NCBI RefSeq assembly: GCF_964026445.1
Contig: NZ_OZ032150.1
Span: 930,001-994,000 of the forward strand
DNA length: 64,000 nucleotides
DNA from: Rickettsia endosymbiont of Cantharis rufa
GTDB taxonomy: Bacteria > Pseudomonadota > Alphaproteobacteria > Rickettsiales > Rickettsiaceae
Direction of reading: 5' to 3'
In this document: positions 1-10,285 of the stretch, one piece after another
Layout: every line of letters begins with the position of its first letter
Numbering within the stretch: position 1 is the stretch's first letter
The notes under the pieces: model-generated
What the model was told of the DNA's origin: nothing
What the model saw: the letters and a program-made list of their open reading frames with translations, nothing else
Database searches by the model: none
Position numbers and translations under genes: made by a program

Positions 1-1234
1 TAACTGATATGATAAGAGATTTAGCGCCGGTTCTATCTCACAACACTACTATTAGGTCATTTGATTTTTCGATTTATTCATCATTTAAGCCTGATCCTAA
101 AGCAATAACAGAATTAGCAGCAGCTTTAAAAAAACAATAAATCTATTACTTCTTTTAGAAGTGAGATCAAATGTAAGTCTGAAGGAACAAAGTTTTCTGA
201 AATTTTCAAAGCAAATACTACTATAACATCACTTTATTTTTATGCTAACCAGGCACATTCACCGGCAGTGTCTGAATTATTGAAAGCTTTAGCAACAAGC
301 ACATCTATTACTTCTTTTTCAGTTTATGGAGATGGGATGGAAGTAGCGGAATTAGTAGATGTCTTAAAAACAAATAAATCTCTTAAGCATCTTGTAATCG
401 ATTCTAGCGTTATGAAAAATGACGACTCTATGACGCTATTCAGTCAAGCTTTAGCAACCAATACTACTCTTGCCTCATTTAAAATGGCTAAATATCTAAC
501 AAAAGTGGGTACAGAAAAATTAACTGAATGCTTGAGGATAAATACAGGGCTTAAACATTTTGGCGTTACAGCAGGCGGGGCTCTGAGGAAGGTGCTGACT
601 TAGTTCTAATGGACGGCCTTGCTACAGTTTTAAACGAAAACCAAACTCTTAATTCTCTTAATCTCTTATTTTCTGTTCCCAATGAAATATCGGAGGTTTT
701 TTTTGAATCTTTAGAAAAAAATACTACTCTAGACTCTATAACTCTTTGGATTGGAAACATTAAACAAATAGCAGGAGTCATAGGAAGAAATAACACTCTT
801 ACCTTTATAGACTTTCAAGGAGGACAACTAACGACACAAGAACTACAAGAAATAGTGGATGCCTTGAAACAAAATACCACTCTTAGTACTCTCTATATTA
901 CATGATCCCTTTTTATAATGAAAGAGGAGGAATTAACAAGCATGGATAACTTACACTCAATTTTAAGTACGAATGATAATTTACTATATTTTACCAACGA
1001 TTTTACTATTTTGCATTTTCGTCATACAGAAAATTACGCAAACACCACAATCAACGCACAACTCAAACATAATAAACTAAATAAACTTGCAAAATTCTTA
1101 ACATCTAAATTTTTAACATAGGATAAAAATCAAAATATTGTTGCTAAATTTGATATGAATAATCTAAAGCTATTCATAAATAAAAAATCTATGGGGCATT
1201 ATAAACAAGTAGATATAGTCATGTTAGACCGGCT
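1..1234 (+). pseudogene. Leucine-rich-repeat protein, broken by two frameshifts and two in-frame stops, then cut by IS1
   Basis: Repeats of about 28 residues with the pattern N-T-x-L/I-x-x-L/F run through the region (for example 'NTTIRSFDF', 'NTTITSLYF', 'NTTLASFKM', 'NQTLNSLNL', 'NTTLDSITL', 'NTTLSTLYI'), the look of ribonuclease-inhibitor-type LRRs found in host-interaction proteins. The repeats continue across three reading-frame segments: 9-140, about 132-600, and 590-1234. The first shift is at a run of A near 131, the second near 585. In the last frame there are in-frame stops TGA at 903 and TAG at 1119, after which the frame stays open to the IS1 end at 1234. The gene begins before the window. 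I infer one ancestral gene of at least 400 codons; its function is unknown beyond the repeat fold. Confidence 0.75.
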
Positions 1235-2065
1235 GGTCGCACCTCCATTTTACAGATGTGGATATTAAAAGGCTATACGTTCAATAAGAGTTCCGATGAC
1301 TTTATCATGAATATCCAATGACTTGGAAAAACAAATTGTTTTACGTGTCAGTCTTTTGCATCTTGTTCTAAGATTTAAGTTACCCCGTTCTATCCGTTGA
1401 GTATATTTTTTACTAACAATGTGTTTTTTGGGATCTAATAACCTAGCATAACTTCCCCATCCATCTGTAAAGTAAAAAGTAACCTTAAAATCCTCCGGTT
1501 TTTTTCAGTAATGATTCTGATGTGCTATCACATCTCGTACCAAAAGTATAAGCAACTACTTTTAACAAAATCTTATCCAAAGAATATCAAAGCCATCTTT
1601 GTTTGGATTTATTCTGTACATAAGACCATTGTTCATCTATTTCAGGAGCAATAATTACTTCTATCGTATTGATAGAATGATTTATCTTTTTTAACGCTAG
1701 ATTTTTTTAAAACACGGATAACCGTATTGATACCCACTTTTAATACTCTTACTGTATCCCTAACTCCAGAGCCATTGATTGACATATCTACTATCTGAGT
1801 CTTGACTCCAGGCTTAGAGGCATTATTAATATATTACAGTTAAAAATATCGATTACACTGCTTGCATTGATATCTCTGTTGTTTTGAAATTGAATATCCC
1901 GCCTTTACTACTTTTTCTGTGTCGTTATAATATCTACACTTAACATCTATTCTTGATCTACACTTAACATCTATTCTTGCCATAACTCCTTAACTATAAT
2001 TCTCTCTTATTACTGTTTGAGGATTATAGACTATTCATGCTAAGCTGCAATACGGGGGCACGACC
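1235..2065 (-). mobile_element. IS1-family element, copy 1 (831 bp, defective)
   Basis: Ends are GGTCGCACCTCC and, inverted, GGTCGTGCCCCC; 15 of the outer 21 bases match between ends. The transposase frames are recognisable as IS1 InsA/InsB: InsA has the 'CKQC' half zinc finger and InsB the 'DEQW', 'TDGW' and 'YTQRIERGNLNLR' blocks that hold the catalytic D, D and E. Every copy in the window has a TAA in InsA after 'RYFQL' or two codons before, and one extra base in a 7-A run in InsB. This copy also has TGA for a Trp in InsB. Flanks (GACCGGCT and CACTTTGC) do not match, so no target duplication is left. Confidence 0.9.
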
Positions 2066-2125
2066 CACTTTGCCATACATTAGAAGAAAAAAATATTACC
2101 AAATTTGCGAGAAATACAAAACGAG

Positions 2126-2553
2126 AATTCTCAAACCGCTCCAACTTTATATAAAAACTTTCTTCTAGAACAGCAAAAATACTTAAACGAACAAGAGAAG
2201 GCTTTTTCAAACTCTTGTCAGAGTCAACGTAAAAAGCAGTGGAACTATTAATGACACTCGAGCCGCTGCTAACGTCGGAAGCTAAAGAGCTATTAGAGAC
2301 AGCCACTTTATGTCAAAAAGAGACGAAACATGCAATATGGGGAAAAGTAACTTCTTTAATCCCATTCGGGATCAAAACTATGAAATTTTGGGCCGGTGAA
2401 TTAGTAGGTTTAAACCAAGAAGTTAAAAATAGCTTAGTATACGAAGTTTCGCACGCAGGAGATATTGGTACTTTAAATGCGATAGAAGAGATATTATTTC
2501 AGAAATCTATTATTCAAAATGACGAGGTTAGTTTAATTGAACTTCCAAGTTAA
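2126..2553 (+). pseudogene. Unknown protein fragment in two frames
   Basis: An open frame from 2126 ('NSQTAPTLYKNF...') stops at 2251, while a second frame starting with GTG at 2239 carries on to 2553 ('LEPLLTSEAKELLETATL'). Joining them at the short A run near 2231 gives one hydrophilic, helix-prone sequence of about 140 residues. I do not recognise it. It lies directly downstream of IS1 copy 1, so it may be the tail of the disrupted LRR gene or the remains of a different gene brought in by rearrangement. The GTG frame alone could be a short 104-residue protein. Confidence 0.4.
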
Positions 2554-2660
2554 AGTAACCCCGCCTCTACTCTGCACGTTCCCGTTATAAACGGGAATCG
2601 TTGCATGGATCGTTTTATGTCATTCTCGCGTGGCATTGTTGCGTGGATCAATTTGACGCT

Positions 2661-2739
2661 GTCATCCTGCGAGCTTGTAGCGGAATCCAGTCTTTTTTTT
2701 ATTTTTTCTGGATACCCCTGGAGGGGTCACGGTATGACA
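2661..2739. repeat. RPE-like palindromic repeat with mismatched arms
   Basis: The left arm is of the 'gtcatcctgcgagcttgtag' type and the right arm of the 'ggggtcacggtatgac' type; these belong to two different repeat classes seen elsewhere in the window. The stretch 2554-2906 otherwise shows no gene. Confidence 0.7.
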
Positions 2740-2906
2740 TTTTCCTTAAGTTGACACGCAAGTGCTTCCACAAAAATGACATTTTCACAAACATTAAATT
2801 TGTTAATCATTAATTAAAAAATTAATATTTAGTTTGCAGAAATTGAAAATATCGCGAATAATGCTCACGCGACAAGATAATATTAAAACTCAAAAAGGAT
2901 ATTTAT

Positions 2907-3810
2907 ATGCCAAGAAACAATATTGATGAAAAACTTCCGGATGGAAGCACAATTTTACATAACACAGTAAAAGAAGGGAATGAAAAGCTTATTTCACTTT
3001 TGATTCAACAAGGACATTCTGTTCATATTGAAGATGCGGAAGGAAAAAACCTTTGGATTATGCACCTACAGAAAAAATTAAAAAAATGTTAATTACAGTG
3101 ATGCAAGTAGATCAAACACTTATTTATTCTAGTGCAGATAAATATTTTAATGATTTAAAAAATACTTATATTACAAGGGAATCAGATAAGGAAAAGCTAT
3201 TGATATATTATTTAGCGATCCTACTATTAAGCCGGCAGTAGCTGAGGTAGTGATGCAAAAAATTTGGAGTTATAGTATTAACGATAATAATCCAGTAATA
3301 ACTTCGATAGCAGCACCTGTAGAAGCAATACAAACAACAACAACTTCTATAGCACCTACAGCTACCACAATTGTTCCATCAGAAGCTTCTATGGATGCAC
3401 TTTGATATAAAGGCACGTCTTAAGAATGGTGACAGCATAGAGGATATTATTTCCTCATTAGAACATTATGGCATTGAGAATAAAATTAAAGACAAGGTAA
3501 TACAACATATTTTTGATTATGTTAGTGGTAATAGTGAAGCAGTGGCTCCAGAAGAAGTAGCTCCGGTAGCAGCACCTGTAATACCTGCAACGTAGAACCC
3601 GCTTCGACAACTTCTTCTTCAGAAGGAGCGTTATCAACTGATATAAAGGTACGTCTTTATAATGGAGAAAGTAAGGAGGATCTTATTAATTTCATACTTC
3701 TTTATCAGGATATTATCGATGATGCAGGAGATAATTTAGTAAATGAAATTTGTGATTATTCTTTTGGTACTGCATTAGCTGGACAGATAGCTACAGATAT
3801 TCAATTCTAA
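2907..3810 (+). pseudogene. Ankyrin-repeat protein with four frameshifts
   Basis: The start has a good ribosome site (AAAAAGGA, 7 bases before ATG). The first segment contains an ankyrin-like unit ('DGSTILHNTVKEGNEKLISL'), followed by repeated modules of about 45 residues with the theme 'DIKxRLxNGxSxEDxI' near 3405-3535 and 3640-3770, joined by Ala/Thr/Pro-rich linkers. The frame changes near 3045, 3200, 3402 and 3592, and the last segment ends at TAA 3808-3810, overlapping the convergent ABC gene by four bases. Ankyrin proteins in Rickettsia are often secreted effectors, but that role is inference and this copy cannot be translated whole. Confidence 0.7.
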
Positions 3811-4529
3811 TTTAAAATCTCTTTTAATTCTTTCAAAGAAAACCCCGGTGGTTTTAGGTAGTCAAGTACTACTTTACCACTATCAAGTACTATAAGCCTT
3901 TTGCCGTAATTTACGGCATCTTCCAAATTATGCGTTATCATAACGGAAGTTATCTTATGCTTCTCTATAATCTCCGCTGTTTTTTTCATCACTGCATACG
4001 AAGCTTTCGGATCTAAATTTGCCGTATGCTCGTCTAGAAATAATATTTTAGGCGGGTGAGCTATGCTAAGTGCAAGCAGTATAATCTGCTTTTCTCCGCC
4101 GGAAAATTTACCAAGCGATTGTGAAAGTAGTGATAAAAAACGCTTAGGCGAACCTGTAAGCTCTAACACCTCGCTACTTGTTAACCGTTCATTACTAGAA
4201 AACCTACTTTCCCACAAAGTAATATTTTCTTCAAGGGTCAACTCGGCAAACATCCTATCTTCAGCCTTTTGTGTTATCGTAACCAGGGTAGAAGCTTTCT
4301 TAGATTTAGGTATTTTATCGATTCTGACTTGATCTAGAAACACTTTTCCGCTAGTCGGCTTTAAATAACCGGCAAGTATTTTAGCTAAAGTGGACTTACC
4401 ACTACCGTTGTGTCCTAGTATTACAACAAACTCCTCTTTAGCAATATTTAAAGTAGTGTCAGCAATTATAGACTCACTTCTTTCCTTAACTTTGAACTGT
4501 ATTTTTTCTGCGTATAAATAAGGTTTCAT
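3807..4529 (-). CDS. ABC transporter ATP-binding protein
   Basis: A 240-residue nucleotide-binding subunit with Walker A 'GHNGSGKS' at residues 39-46, an ABC signature variant 'GKFSGGEKQ' near 145, Walker B 'ILFLDEH' near 168 and the switch His in 'MITHNLEDA' near 200. It is the last gene of a three-gene operon with the permease and the binding protein upstream, separated from the permease by 176 bp that hold palindromic repeats. The set resembles the unclassified TrpXYZ-like importers of ABC_sub_bind type; the substrate (amino acid or small aromatic) is inference. All motifs appear intact. Confidence 0.9.
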   Translation of the reverse strand: MKPYLYAEKIQFKVKERSESIIADTTLNIAKEEFVVILGHNGSGKSTLAKILAGYLKPTSGKVFLDQVRIDKIPKSKKASTLVTITQKAEDRMFAELTLEENITLWESRFSSNERLTSSEVLELTGSPKRFLSLLSQSLGKFSGGEKQIILLALSIAHPPKILFLDEHTANLDPKASYAVMKKTAEIIEKHKITSVMITHNLEDAVNYGKRLIVLDSGKVVLDYLKPPGFSLKELKEILN

Positions 4530-4562
4530 AATTTTGTCTTTTTAATCAAAAAACGTGCTAGG

Positions 4563-4697
4563 TATCATACCGTGGCTTGACCACGGTATCCATTAAAACA
4601 AATAAGAATACTGAAATTTAGTATTTTTAACTGGACCCCGTGGTCAAGCCACGGGGTGACGATCATTTTCTAGATTCCCGCCTACGCGGGAATGACA
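4563..4697. repeat. RPE-like repeat plus a half element
   Basis: A complete palindromic element (4565-4661) has arms 'ataccgtggcttgaccacgg' and 'gtggtcaagccacggggtga'. It is followed by a lone right arm of another class, 'cccgcctacgcgggaatgac' (to 4696). Both lie between the ATPase and permease genes inside the operon, so they are presumably transcribed. Confidence 0.8.
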
Positions 4698-4705
4698 TTA
4701 CAGTA

Positions 4706-5539
4706 TTACTTCTTACTCACCGTACTCAAAGAAATAAACAATACTATCCCTAATATAAGCTTAAGGTTTATAGGATCAATGCCAATCCAAAGTAAACTAC
4801 TAAGAGCAATAAAGTAAAATAATATACCTATAAAACAGGAAAATATTTCTTTAAACGCATTAAAATTATTAGCATGGATTAAAATATGACGTCCTATAAC
4901 AATCGCACCGATACCGACTAGTGCTACCCCAAAACCCATATTAATATCGGCAAAACCGTTTACTTGTGCCGATAAAGTACCCGTTAAAGCAGCAAGACAA
5001 TTACTTATGCTAAGACCAAGCGCGCGGTAAAGCTCGACAGGTTTTCCTAAATTAATCAATAAATCTTTATTAAAGCCAAAAGCTCGAAGAAATAAACCAA
5101 GCTTACCTTTCAATAAAATTATAACTACAAATATGATAGGGCAATTGATTATTATTAAAGGCACTAACCAATTTTCGATGTTTAATATAGATAGCAGAGT
5201 CGGCATACCGAGAACCGATATATTAGGACGCTGCATAATTTGCAAATTAACGGAATAGAGCATAAAGCTCGCAAGTATGCCGGCTATAAGTCCATTAATG
5301 CGGTTATTTTTCTGCATAAAACTAACTATACTGCCAATAACTCCGCCCGCTATCACGGCAAATATTAATGCTGGAAATAACCCAAATGAAATAGTGCATG
5401 CAAATACCGCCGCACCAAGTACATAAGTACCATCTACGCTAAGATCGGTAATTTTTAGGATCCTATAACTTATATACATCCCTAAAATAAGTGGCAACAT
5501 TATTAAGGATTGCTCAAGAGCAGTAACTAAAATGTTCAT
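4706..5539 (-). CDS. ABC transporter permease (branched-chain/TrpY-like)
   Basis: A 277-residue, very hydrophobic protein with about eight predicted membrane segments. The N-terminal part 'YRILKITDLSVDGTYVLGAA' is typical of BPD_transp_2 permeases of the unclassified ABC_sub_bind systems, where 'DLSVDG' is conserved. It is encoded four bases downstream of the binding-protein gene, so the two are almost certainly co-transcribed. It would form the inner-membrane channel used by the ATPase at 3807-4529. Confidence 0.88.
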   Translation of the reverse strand: MNILVTALEQSLIMLPLILGMYISYRILKITDLSVDGTYVLGAAVFACTISFGLFPALIFAVIAGGVIGSIVSFMQKNNRINGLIAGILASFMLYSVNLQIMQRPNISVLGMPTLLSILNIENWLVPLIIINCPIIFVVIILLKGKLGLFLRAFGFNKDLLINLGKPVELYRALGLSISNCLAALTGTLSAQVNGFADINMGFGVALVGIGAIVIGRHILIHANNFNAFKEIFSCFIGILFYFIALSSLLWIGIDPINLKLILGIVLFISLSTVSKK

Positions 5540-5543
5540 GTTA

Positions 5544-6461
5544 CTACTCTGTAAGTTCTTTTTTAGTAAAAGGAAGTATGGATAAATTTTCTTTAGTTAG
5601 AATATCTTGCTTAACAAATGATTTAAGGTTAATAAATAAAGTTAGGTCGTTCATATCCCCAAACGGAATATCTTTTGGCGCTATTCCTTGCAAGATTTTT
5701 TTTGCCATTAAACCCGCTTCTACACCTATTTGCTTTTCTTGCACTCCTACAGCAATAGTCGCCCCGCTAACTACCGAACCTTCATCGGAAGCGATGATCG
5801 GAATACGGCGTTTAAATGCTTCTTGCTTTAAAATATTGATCCCGCTAACCACTAAATGATCTTTCAAAATTATAAAACTCTGCGTATTTTTAGGAACATT
5901 TTTTACAGTCACCGACATATCATTTAAATTTTGTATCATTGCCGTGTGCAGAGAAATATTGTTTTTTCCAGCATATAATTTTAACATTTCTACTTCAGGG
6001 ATAACTTTCTCGCTACTGCTATAAATTAAAGTGATATTCTGTAAAAAAGGTAATTTACTAATTGTGTCCGTGATTTTTATTTCATCATTAACACCGGTAA
6101 CTAAGGGTAGATTTTTACTATTAATCATAGCTGCAGCACAAACAATCGGTTTATTTGTTATATGAGAAATAACAGTTTGGCTGGCCGTCGTGCCGATTGG
6201 AATTATTACATCAATATTCTGATCTTTTATTTGCTTTACAAGGGCAAGTAAAATATTAGAATCAGCATGAGTATTTTTAACTATAATTTCTGCATCTATA
6301 TCTTTTAGCGACTCTTTAATTCCTGATATAATCTCAGTCATTGCGGCATGTTCAAGCGAAACAATAACTGCTACTTTTTTTTGGTCTGCATAAATCGTAA
6401 TAGTTAGGAGTAAAGGTAATAAAAAAGAGAAAATTTTTTGAAAAATATTAGAGGTAAACAT
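5544..6461 (-). CDS. ABC transporter substrate-binding protein (ABC_sub_bind family)
   Basis: A 305-residue protein with an N-terminal signal sequence (hydrophobic residues about 10-25, 'FSFLLPLLLTITIYA'), followed by the fold of PF04392 binding proteins: 'VAVIVSLEHAAMTEIISGIK', 'IPIGTTASQTV', 'PIIASDEGSVVSGA' and 'GLMAKKILQG'. It is the first gene of the operon and should be periplasmic. A long non-coding stretch lies upstream. The ligand cannot be read from the sequence. Confidence 0.9.
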   Translation of the reverse strand: MFTSNIFQKIFSFLLPLLLTITIYADQKKVAVIVSLEHAAMTEIISGIKESLKDIDAEIIVKNTHADSNILLALVKQIKDQNIDVIIPIGTTASQTVISHITNKPIVCAAAMINSKNLPLVTGVNDEIKITDTISKLPFLQNITLIYSSSEKVIPEVEMLKLYAGKNNISLHTAMIQNLNDMSVTVKNVPKNTQSFIILKDHLVVSGINILKQEAFKRRIPIIASDEGSVVSGATIAVGVQEKQIGVEAGLMAKKILQGIAPKDIPFGDMNDLTLFINLKSFVKQDILTKENLSILPFTKKELTE

Positions 6462-6682
6462 TTCAATATCCTATTGTAAGTTATAATTTAATAATCAAAA
6501 TTTTAATTTGCATATAGAAAATCCATAAGCGTGAAGAGTTATCTACGCCAACGCCAATTTTGTATTAAACTATTAACCTTTAAAGATATCATAAATATTT
6601 TTAATTGTAGAGATATAAAGTAAAGATAAAAAAATCTATCTTTCTGTGACTAGAAGCTTAATAGTCAAGAAAGCTCTATCAT

Positions 6683-6844
6683 AGAGGCTATCTGTAAATA
6701 AATTTTAAGGCTAGTCTAATTCTTTTATTTGCTGCAAATTATAAGATTTTTTTGAAATATAAATATATTCTTTCAAAAACCTTATAATTTTCGCTAAAAA
6801 AAGCTCTTTAATTACCAATTAAAACTTATTTAGAGATAGCCTCT
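6683..6844. repeat. MITE-like element with 26-bp terminal inverted repeats
   Basis: The left end at 6683-6708 begins 'agaggctatctgtaaataaa' and the right end at 6819-6844 is its reverse complement with two mismatches. The 110-bp interior is AT-rich with a second palindrome ('ttataag ... cttataa'). No coding frame is seen. The same terminal sequence recurs as a compact palindrome at 33307-33364. The region 6462-7185 upstream of the ABC operon contains this element, one RPE and no gene that I can support. Confidence 0.7.
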
Positions 6845-7023
6845 TAATTTTACAGGCTTAGCACTATTTTAAGATCGTGTCAATAGCCAATAAATGGCAT
6901 TGCCTAAAAAAGCGGCTTTGTTTTACATAACTCTTGAAATATTTTATTCGCATGAAGAGACTTTGTTACATAAATTCGATATCATTCCCGCCTGACATTG
7001 TTACGTGGATTGATTCCACCTTT

Positions 7024-7120
7024 GTCATCCCGCAACTTGATCGCGGGTTCCAGTTTAAAATACTAAAATTTAGTACTTTAAGTTGCTTTTCTAGATACCA
7101 TTGTCAAGTCACGGTATGAC
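7024..7120. repeat. RPE-like palindromic repeat
   Basis: The left arm 'gtcatcccgcaacttgatcg' and right arm 'ttgtcaagtcacggtatgac' flank an AT-rich core. It lies in the gap between the ABC operon and the amidase-like gene. Confidence 0.75.
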
Positions 7121-7185
7121 ACCGAACGGGTTTTTTGATCTATGCAACAAAGCTTATAAGATGAAAAAGGAATTCATTTCTCAAA

Positions 7186-7980
7186 CTATGCATTTTCTGT
7201 TTGTTCTAATACCACTTGCCCTAGTAATTGTGATAGAACATCTTGACTTGCTTCAGTCCAGTTTACAGGAGGATCTTCATTAGGTAAACCGGTATCATAA
7301 CGCGTATTAAACATTGAGGCAAAATGAGTAGTTTCTTGATTAAATTCCCCAGCAGCTGTAACTTCTACTCCGTAACCATAATTTTTTAATGCTTTTTGTA
7401 AATCCACAACTTTATCACCTTCATCTTTTTGACTTACTAATACTTTATTTCTTTGTTCATCAGTAGTCTCAATATATTCACCATAACTTTTTTTTGCTAA
7501 CTCTTGCCATGAAAAAAATTTACCAGGAGCGACATGTCTTTCTGCAACTTCACCAAGGCCGACTAAATCATGTTTTAAATCTAAATCCGGATATCTTACT
7601 TTTATATCCTCAAGAAATTTACATAATTGCTTTATTTGCTCTTTTGGAAAAACACTTTCTGCATTATTAATAAGCATAACCCCGATACCGAACTTATTAA
7701 CACCCACTTCTCCTTTCCAACTACTTTTACCTGCGTAAAAAGCTTGATCTGTTAAATCATTGTGATATTCTTTTTGAGTCCCATCCTTATCAATTATGTA
7801 ATGAACACTTGCACCTCGCTCATCTAATGCTTCACGAGCAGACTTAATATCCTTGCTTACAGAATAAGTAATAACTACACAACTAGGTTTTACCCCCTCC
7901 GGTCTTGGAGTCATATATTTACCGTTTGGAATATTTGTATTACTAATACCGTTATTTTCGATAGCCTTACTTTTACTCAT
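7186..7980 (-). CDS. Amidase_2 (AmpD/PGRP-fold) protein lacking zinc ligands, with C-terminal peptidoglycan-binding-like domain
   Basis: Residues about 20-165 match the N-acetylmuramoyl-L-alanine amidase fold: 'ARGASVHYIIDKDGTQ'-like block (here 'DERGASVHYIIDKDGTQKEY'), 'AFYAGKSSWKGEVGVNKFGI' and 'PGKFFSW'. In active members the zinc is held by His in 'VVIHYTA', His in 'GHSDIAPGRK' and Asp/Cys in 'DPG'. Here these read 'VVITYSV', 'GLGEVAERH' and 'APG', so all three ligands are replaced (T, L, A). The C-terminal part, about 195-262, resembles a PG_binding_1 domain. No signal peptide is visible. I infer a non-catalytic muropeptide-binding or regulatory role; loss of function is the alternative, though the frame is fully intact. 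Confidence 0.8.
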   Translation of the reverse strand: MSKSKAIENNGISNTNIPNGKYMTPRPEGVKPSCVVITYSVSKDIKSAREALDERGASVHYIIDKDGTQKEYHNDLTDQAFYAGKSSWKGEVGVNKFGIGVMLINNAESVFPKEQIKQLCKFLEDIKVRYPDLDLKHDLVGLGEVAERHVAPGKFFSWQELAKKSYGEYIETTDEQRNKVLVSQKDEGDKVVDLQKALKNYGYGVEVTAAGEFNQETTHFASMFNTRYDTGLPNEDPPVNWTEASQDVLSQLLGQVVLEQTENA

Positions 7981-8175
7981 AAACTTTCTTCATGTATTTA
8001 ATAATTATTAATGGTTCAGAATTTACTAAACCTTAACAAAAATTAATACTTTGGCAATGCTAAGTCAATGAAGACTTAAATATTATTTACAAGGTATCGG
8101 TACTAATCTGGCAAGTTCAATTATTATTTTTCTAATATTTGGATGTTGTACTCTAGTAAATGTTCTAGTTAACGA

Positions 8176-8574
8176 TCAAGGTTCTCTTTCCATAGTCCTT
8201 GATAATTCTTTATAATCAAAAGAGATTTCATTTTCATATTGCACTTCTTTTTCAGCAATATTATTTAAGAAATCACTTTCTATTTCTTTGAATAGATATT
8301 CAATTTTATTATTAGAAGTATTTTCATCGTCAGTTTTTAACTTTTCTTCTTCAGAACTATTAAAGAAATATTTTAAAGGTGTATTTAAAACTTTTGCAAA
8401 AACATATAACCTACTTATAGGTATATTACTTAAACCTTCTTCATATTTTTTAACTTGGAGAGCACTGATATCTAAGGCTTGCCCTAATTCTTTTTTGCTA
8501 ATACCTACAGCAAGACGCCGTTCTTTTAAACGTTCACTTGCGAGTTTGTCTGGATGTTTTATTGAATCATTCAT
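8176..8574 (-). CDS. XRE-family (Cro/cI-type helix-turn-helix) regulator
   Basis: A 132-residue protein whose residues about 12-68 form an HTH_3 domain ('LKERRLAVGISKKELGQAL' then 'VKKYEEGLSNIPISRLY'). The tail is acidic and charged, with a mixed helix. Such small regulators are common in Rickettsia and in mobile regions. It stands alone, between the amidase-like gene and lnt, all on the minus strand. The target genes cannot be told. Confidence 0.85.
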   Translation of the reverse strand: MNDSIKHPDKLASERLKERRLAVGISKKELGQALDISALQVKKYEEGLSNIPISRLYVFAKVLNTPLKYFFNSSEEEKLKTDDENTSNNKIEYLFKEIESDFLNNIAEKEVQYENEISFDYKELSRTMEREP

Positions 8575-8707
8575 TTTAACAATAAGATTTAATCATTAAA
8601 AATTAATTATTAGTAAAGTCTATTCAACTTTAGATGTAGTAAATATATTACTTTATATTTAATCAAGCAACTTTATTAAAAATTAAATATAATGACGCTA
8701 AAATCCT

Positions 8708-10198
8708 TTAGTTATCAAGAATCAAGGCTAATAAATAATTAATTAAAAGTATAAAAACGATAGGTAATAGAAGAGTAAAATTACCAAATTGCGAGAATAT
8801 AGTAGGAGAGGTTAGTTTTTTAGGAATTAAACCTTGGGTATAATTTATTTCATCTAGATTTAGTTTTTTTATTGTTCTGCCAAAAGGATCAATTATAGCT
8901 GAAATGCCGTTATTGGCTACTCTAATCATAGGTAAACCGTTTTCTACGGCTCTACTTCTACTGATATGAAAATGTTGATATGGCCCACTTGATTTACCGT
9001 ACCACGCATCATTTGTAACATTGATTATTACATCCGCAATTTCATTAGAAGTCCGAACGAAATCAGGAAAAATCGATTCATAACAAATTAGAGGTTTAAT
9101 TTTTAGATTATATTTTTCAAGATAAACAAGCCCTCCGTCTCCTTCTTTATAATCAATTAAACCATGAGTTAATTTTTTAACGGGTAATATTTTTTTAAGA
9201 GGCATATATTCACCAAAAGGTACTAAATGCGACTTATGATACTCAAATAATTTATGACCGTTTTTATCAAGAGAATACATAGCTGAGTAAAGCTCAAATT
9301 CATCGCCTTGTTTTTTATTATCTAAAATTCCTCCTGTTATTAAAGTAGCATTTGCTCTATTTAACATTTTTAATAATTCTGATTTAACTTGCGGTACATC
9401 AAATGGCACTACTAACGCTGCTTCAGACCAAATAATTAAATCGGTAGACTCTGTATTTTCTGATAAATTAATATGTAGCATTAAATTATGCCAGAATTCC
9501 GCTTCATTCCATTTTTCGATTTGAGGGATCGAAGGCTGCACTAATCGCACTTTTATATCAGTGAAATCTGTAGGATTATTACTTAGCCTTACTGCTCCGT
9601 AAATGACAATTACGGTTAATACTAGAATTGAACTAGCTAGTAATATTTTTAACTTAGTAAATTGCTTGCTAAATAAAGGATAAGCGGACGTGGCAATATA
9701 TATAACTATAAAACTAAGTCCATATATCCCTATTATACTTAAAGGCTGTATTAAAATATCCGAAAACGAAAAAGCATGACCGATTAAATTCCAGGGAAGG
9801 CCAGTAAAAATCCATGAACGTACCCACTCAAATAATACCCAACATAAACAGAATATAAATTGGTAATATTTATTATTTTTAGCGAAAAAACTAAGCATAC
9901 AACTTGCCGATATAAAGAAAGCTAGAACTATAGGTAGACCAAATAACGCAAAAGGAATTGCCCACCAAAAATCTGCAATATAAACGCTAACACCGATGCT
10001 TATCCAATATATTCCACTTAAAAAATGCCCAAAACCGAATAAATAACCAAGTTTTGCAGCTTCTTGCCAATTTTTAGATTTTTGAACTATATAGCATAAA
10101 TAAGATAACGTTAGTAATGCCGGTATAAAGAAAGTCGGAGCAAAAACTAAACCGCTTAACATCCCGAATAAAAAGCAAATAATTTTAGATCTATACAT
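8708..10198 (-). CDS. lnt: Apolipoprotein N-acyltransferase
   Basis: Lnt adds the third acyl chain to the N-terminal Cys of lipoproteins in the inner membrane. The 496-residue protein has an N-terminal bundle of about six membrane helices (residues 5-205), a periplasmic nitrilase-like domain (about 215-470) and a final membrane helix. The Glu-Lys-Cys triad is visible: 'IWSEAAL' (Glu), '[10 protein letters not shown]' region for the Lys loop ('[13 protein letters not shown]'), and '[12 protein letters not shown]' (Cys). Length and order are normal for the family. It is divergent from fabI with 87 bp between. Confidence 0.95.
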   Translation of the reverse strand: MYRSKIICFLFGMLSGLVFAPTFFIPALLTLSYLCYIVQKSKNWQEAAKLGYLFGFGHFLSGIYWISIGVSVYIADFWWAIPFALFGLPIVLAFFISASCMLSFFAKNNKYYQFIFCLCWVLFEWVRSWIFTGLPWNLIGHAFSFSDILIQPLSIIGIYGLSFIVIYIATSAYPLFSKQFTKLKILLASSILVLTVIVIYGAVRLSNNPTDFTDIKVRLVQPSIPQIEKWNEAEFWHNLMLHINLSENTESTDLIIWSEAALVVPFDVPQVKSELLKMLNRANATLITGGILDNKKQGDEFELYSAMYSLDKNGHKLFEYHKSHLVPFGEYMPLKKILPVKKLTHGLIDYKEGDGGLVYLEKYNLKIKPLICYESIFPDFVRTSNEIADVIINVTNDAWYGKSSGPYQHFHISRSRAVENGLPMIRVANNGISAIIDPFGRTIKKLNLDEINYTQGLIPKKLTSPTIFSQFGNFTLLLPIVFILLINYLLALILDN

Positions 10199-10285
10199 TT
10201 TATTATTTTAAATAAGTAAAATTTATTTACAAAATAATACATCATGCTATCATTTCAGCAAGTTTTTAATATAACGAGTAAATAA

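Noticed and set aside
7186..7980. Ordinary zinc-dependent N-acetylmuramoyl-L-alanine amidase
   Set aside because: All three zinc-ligand positions carry residues that cannot bind zinc, so I annotate the fold but not the activity.
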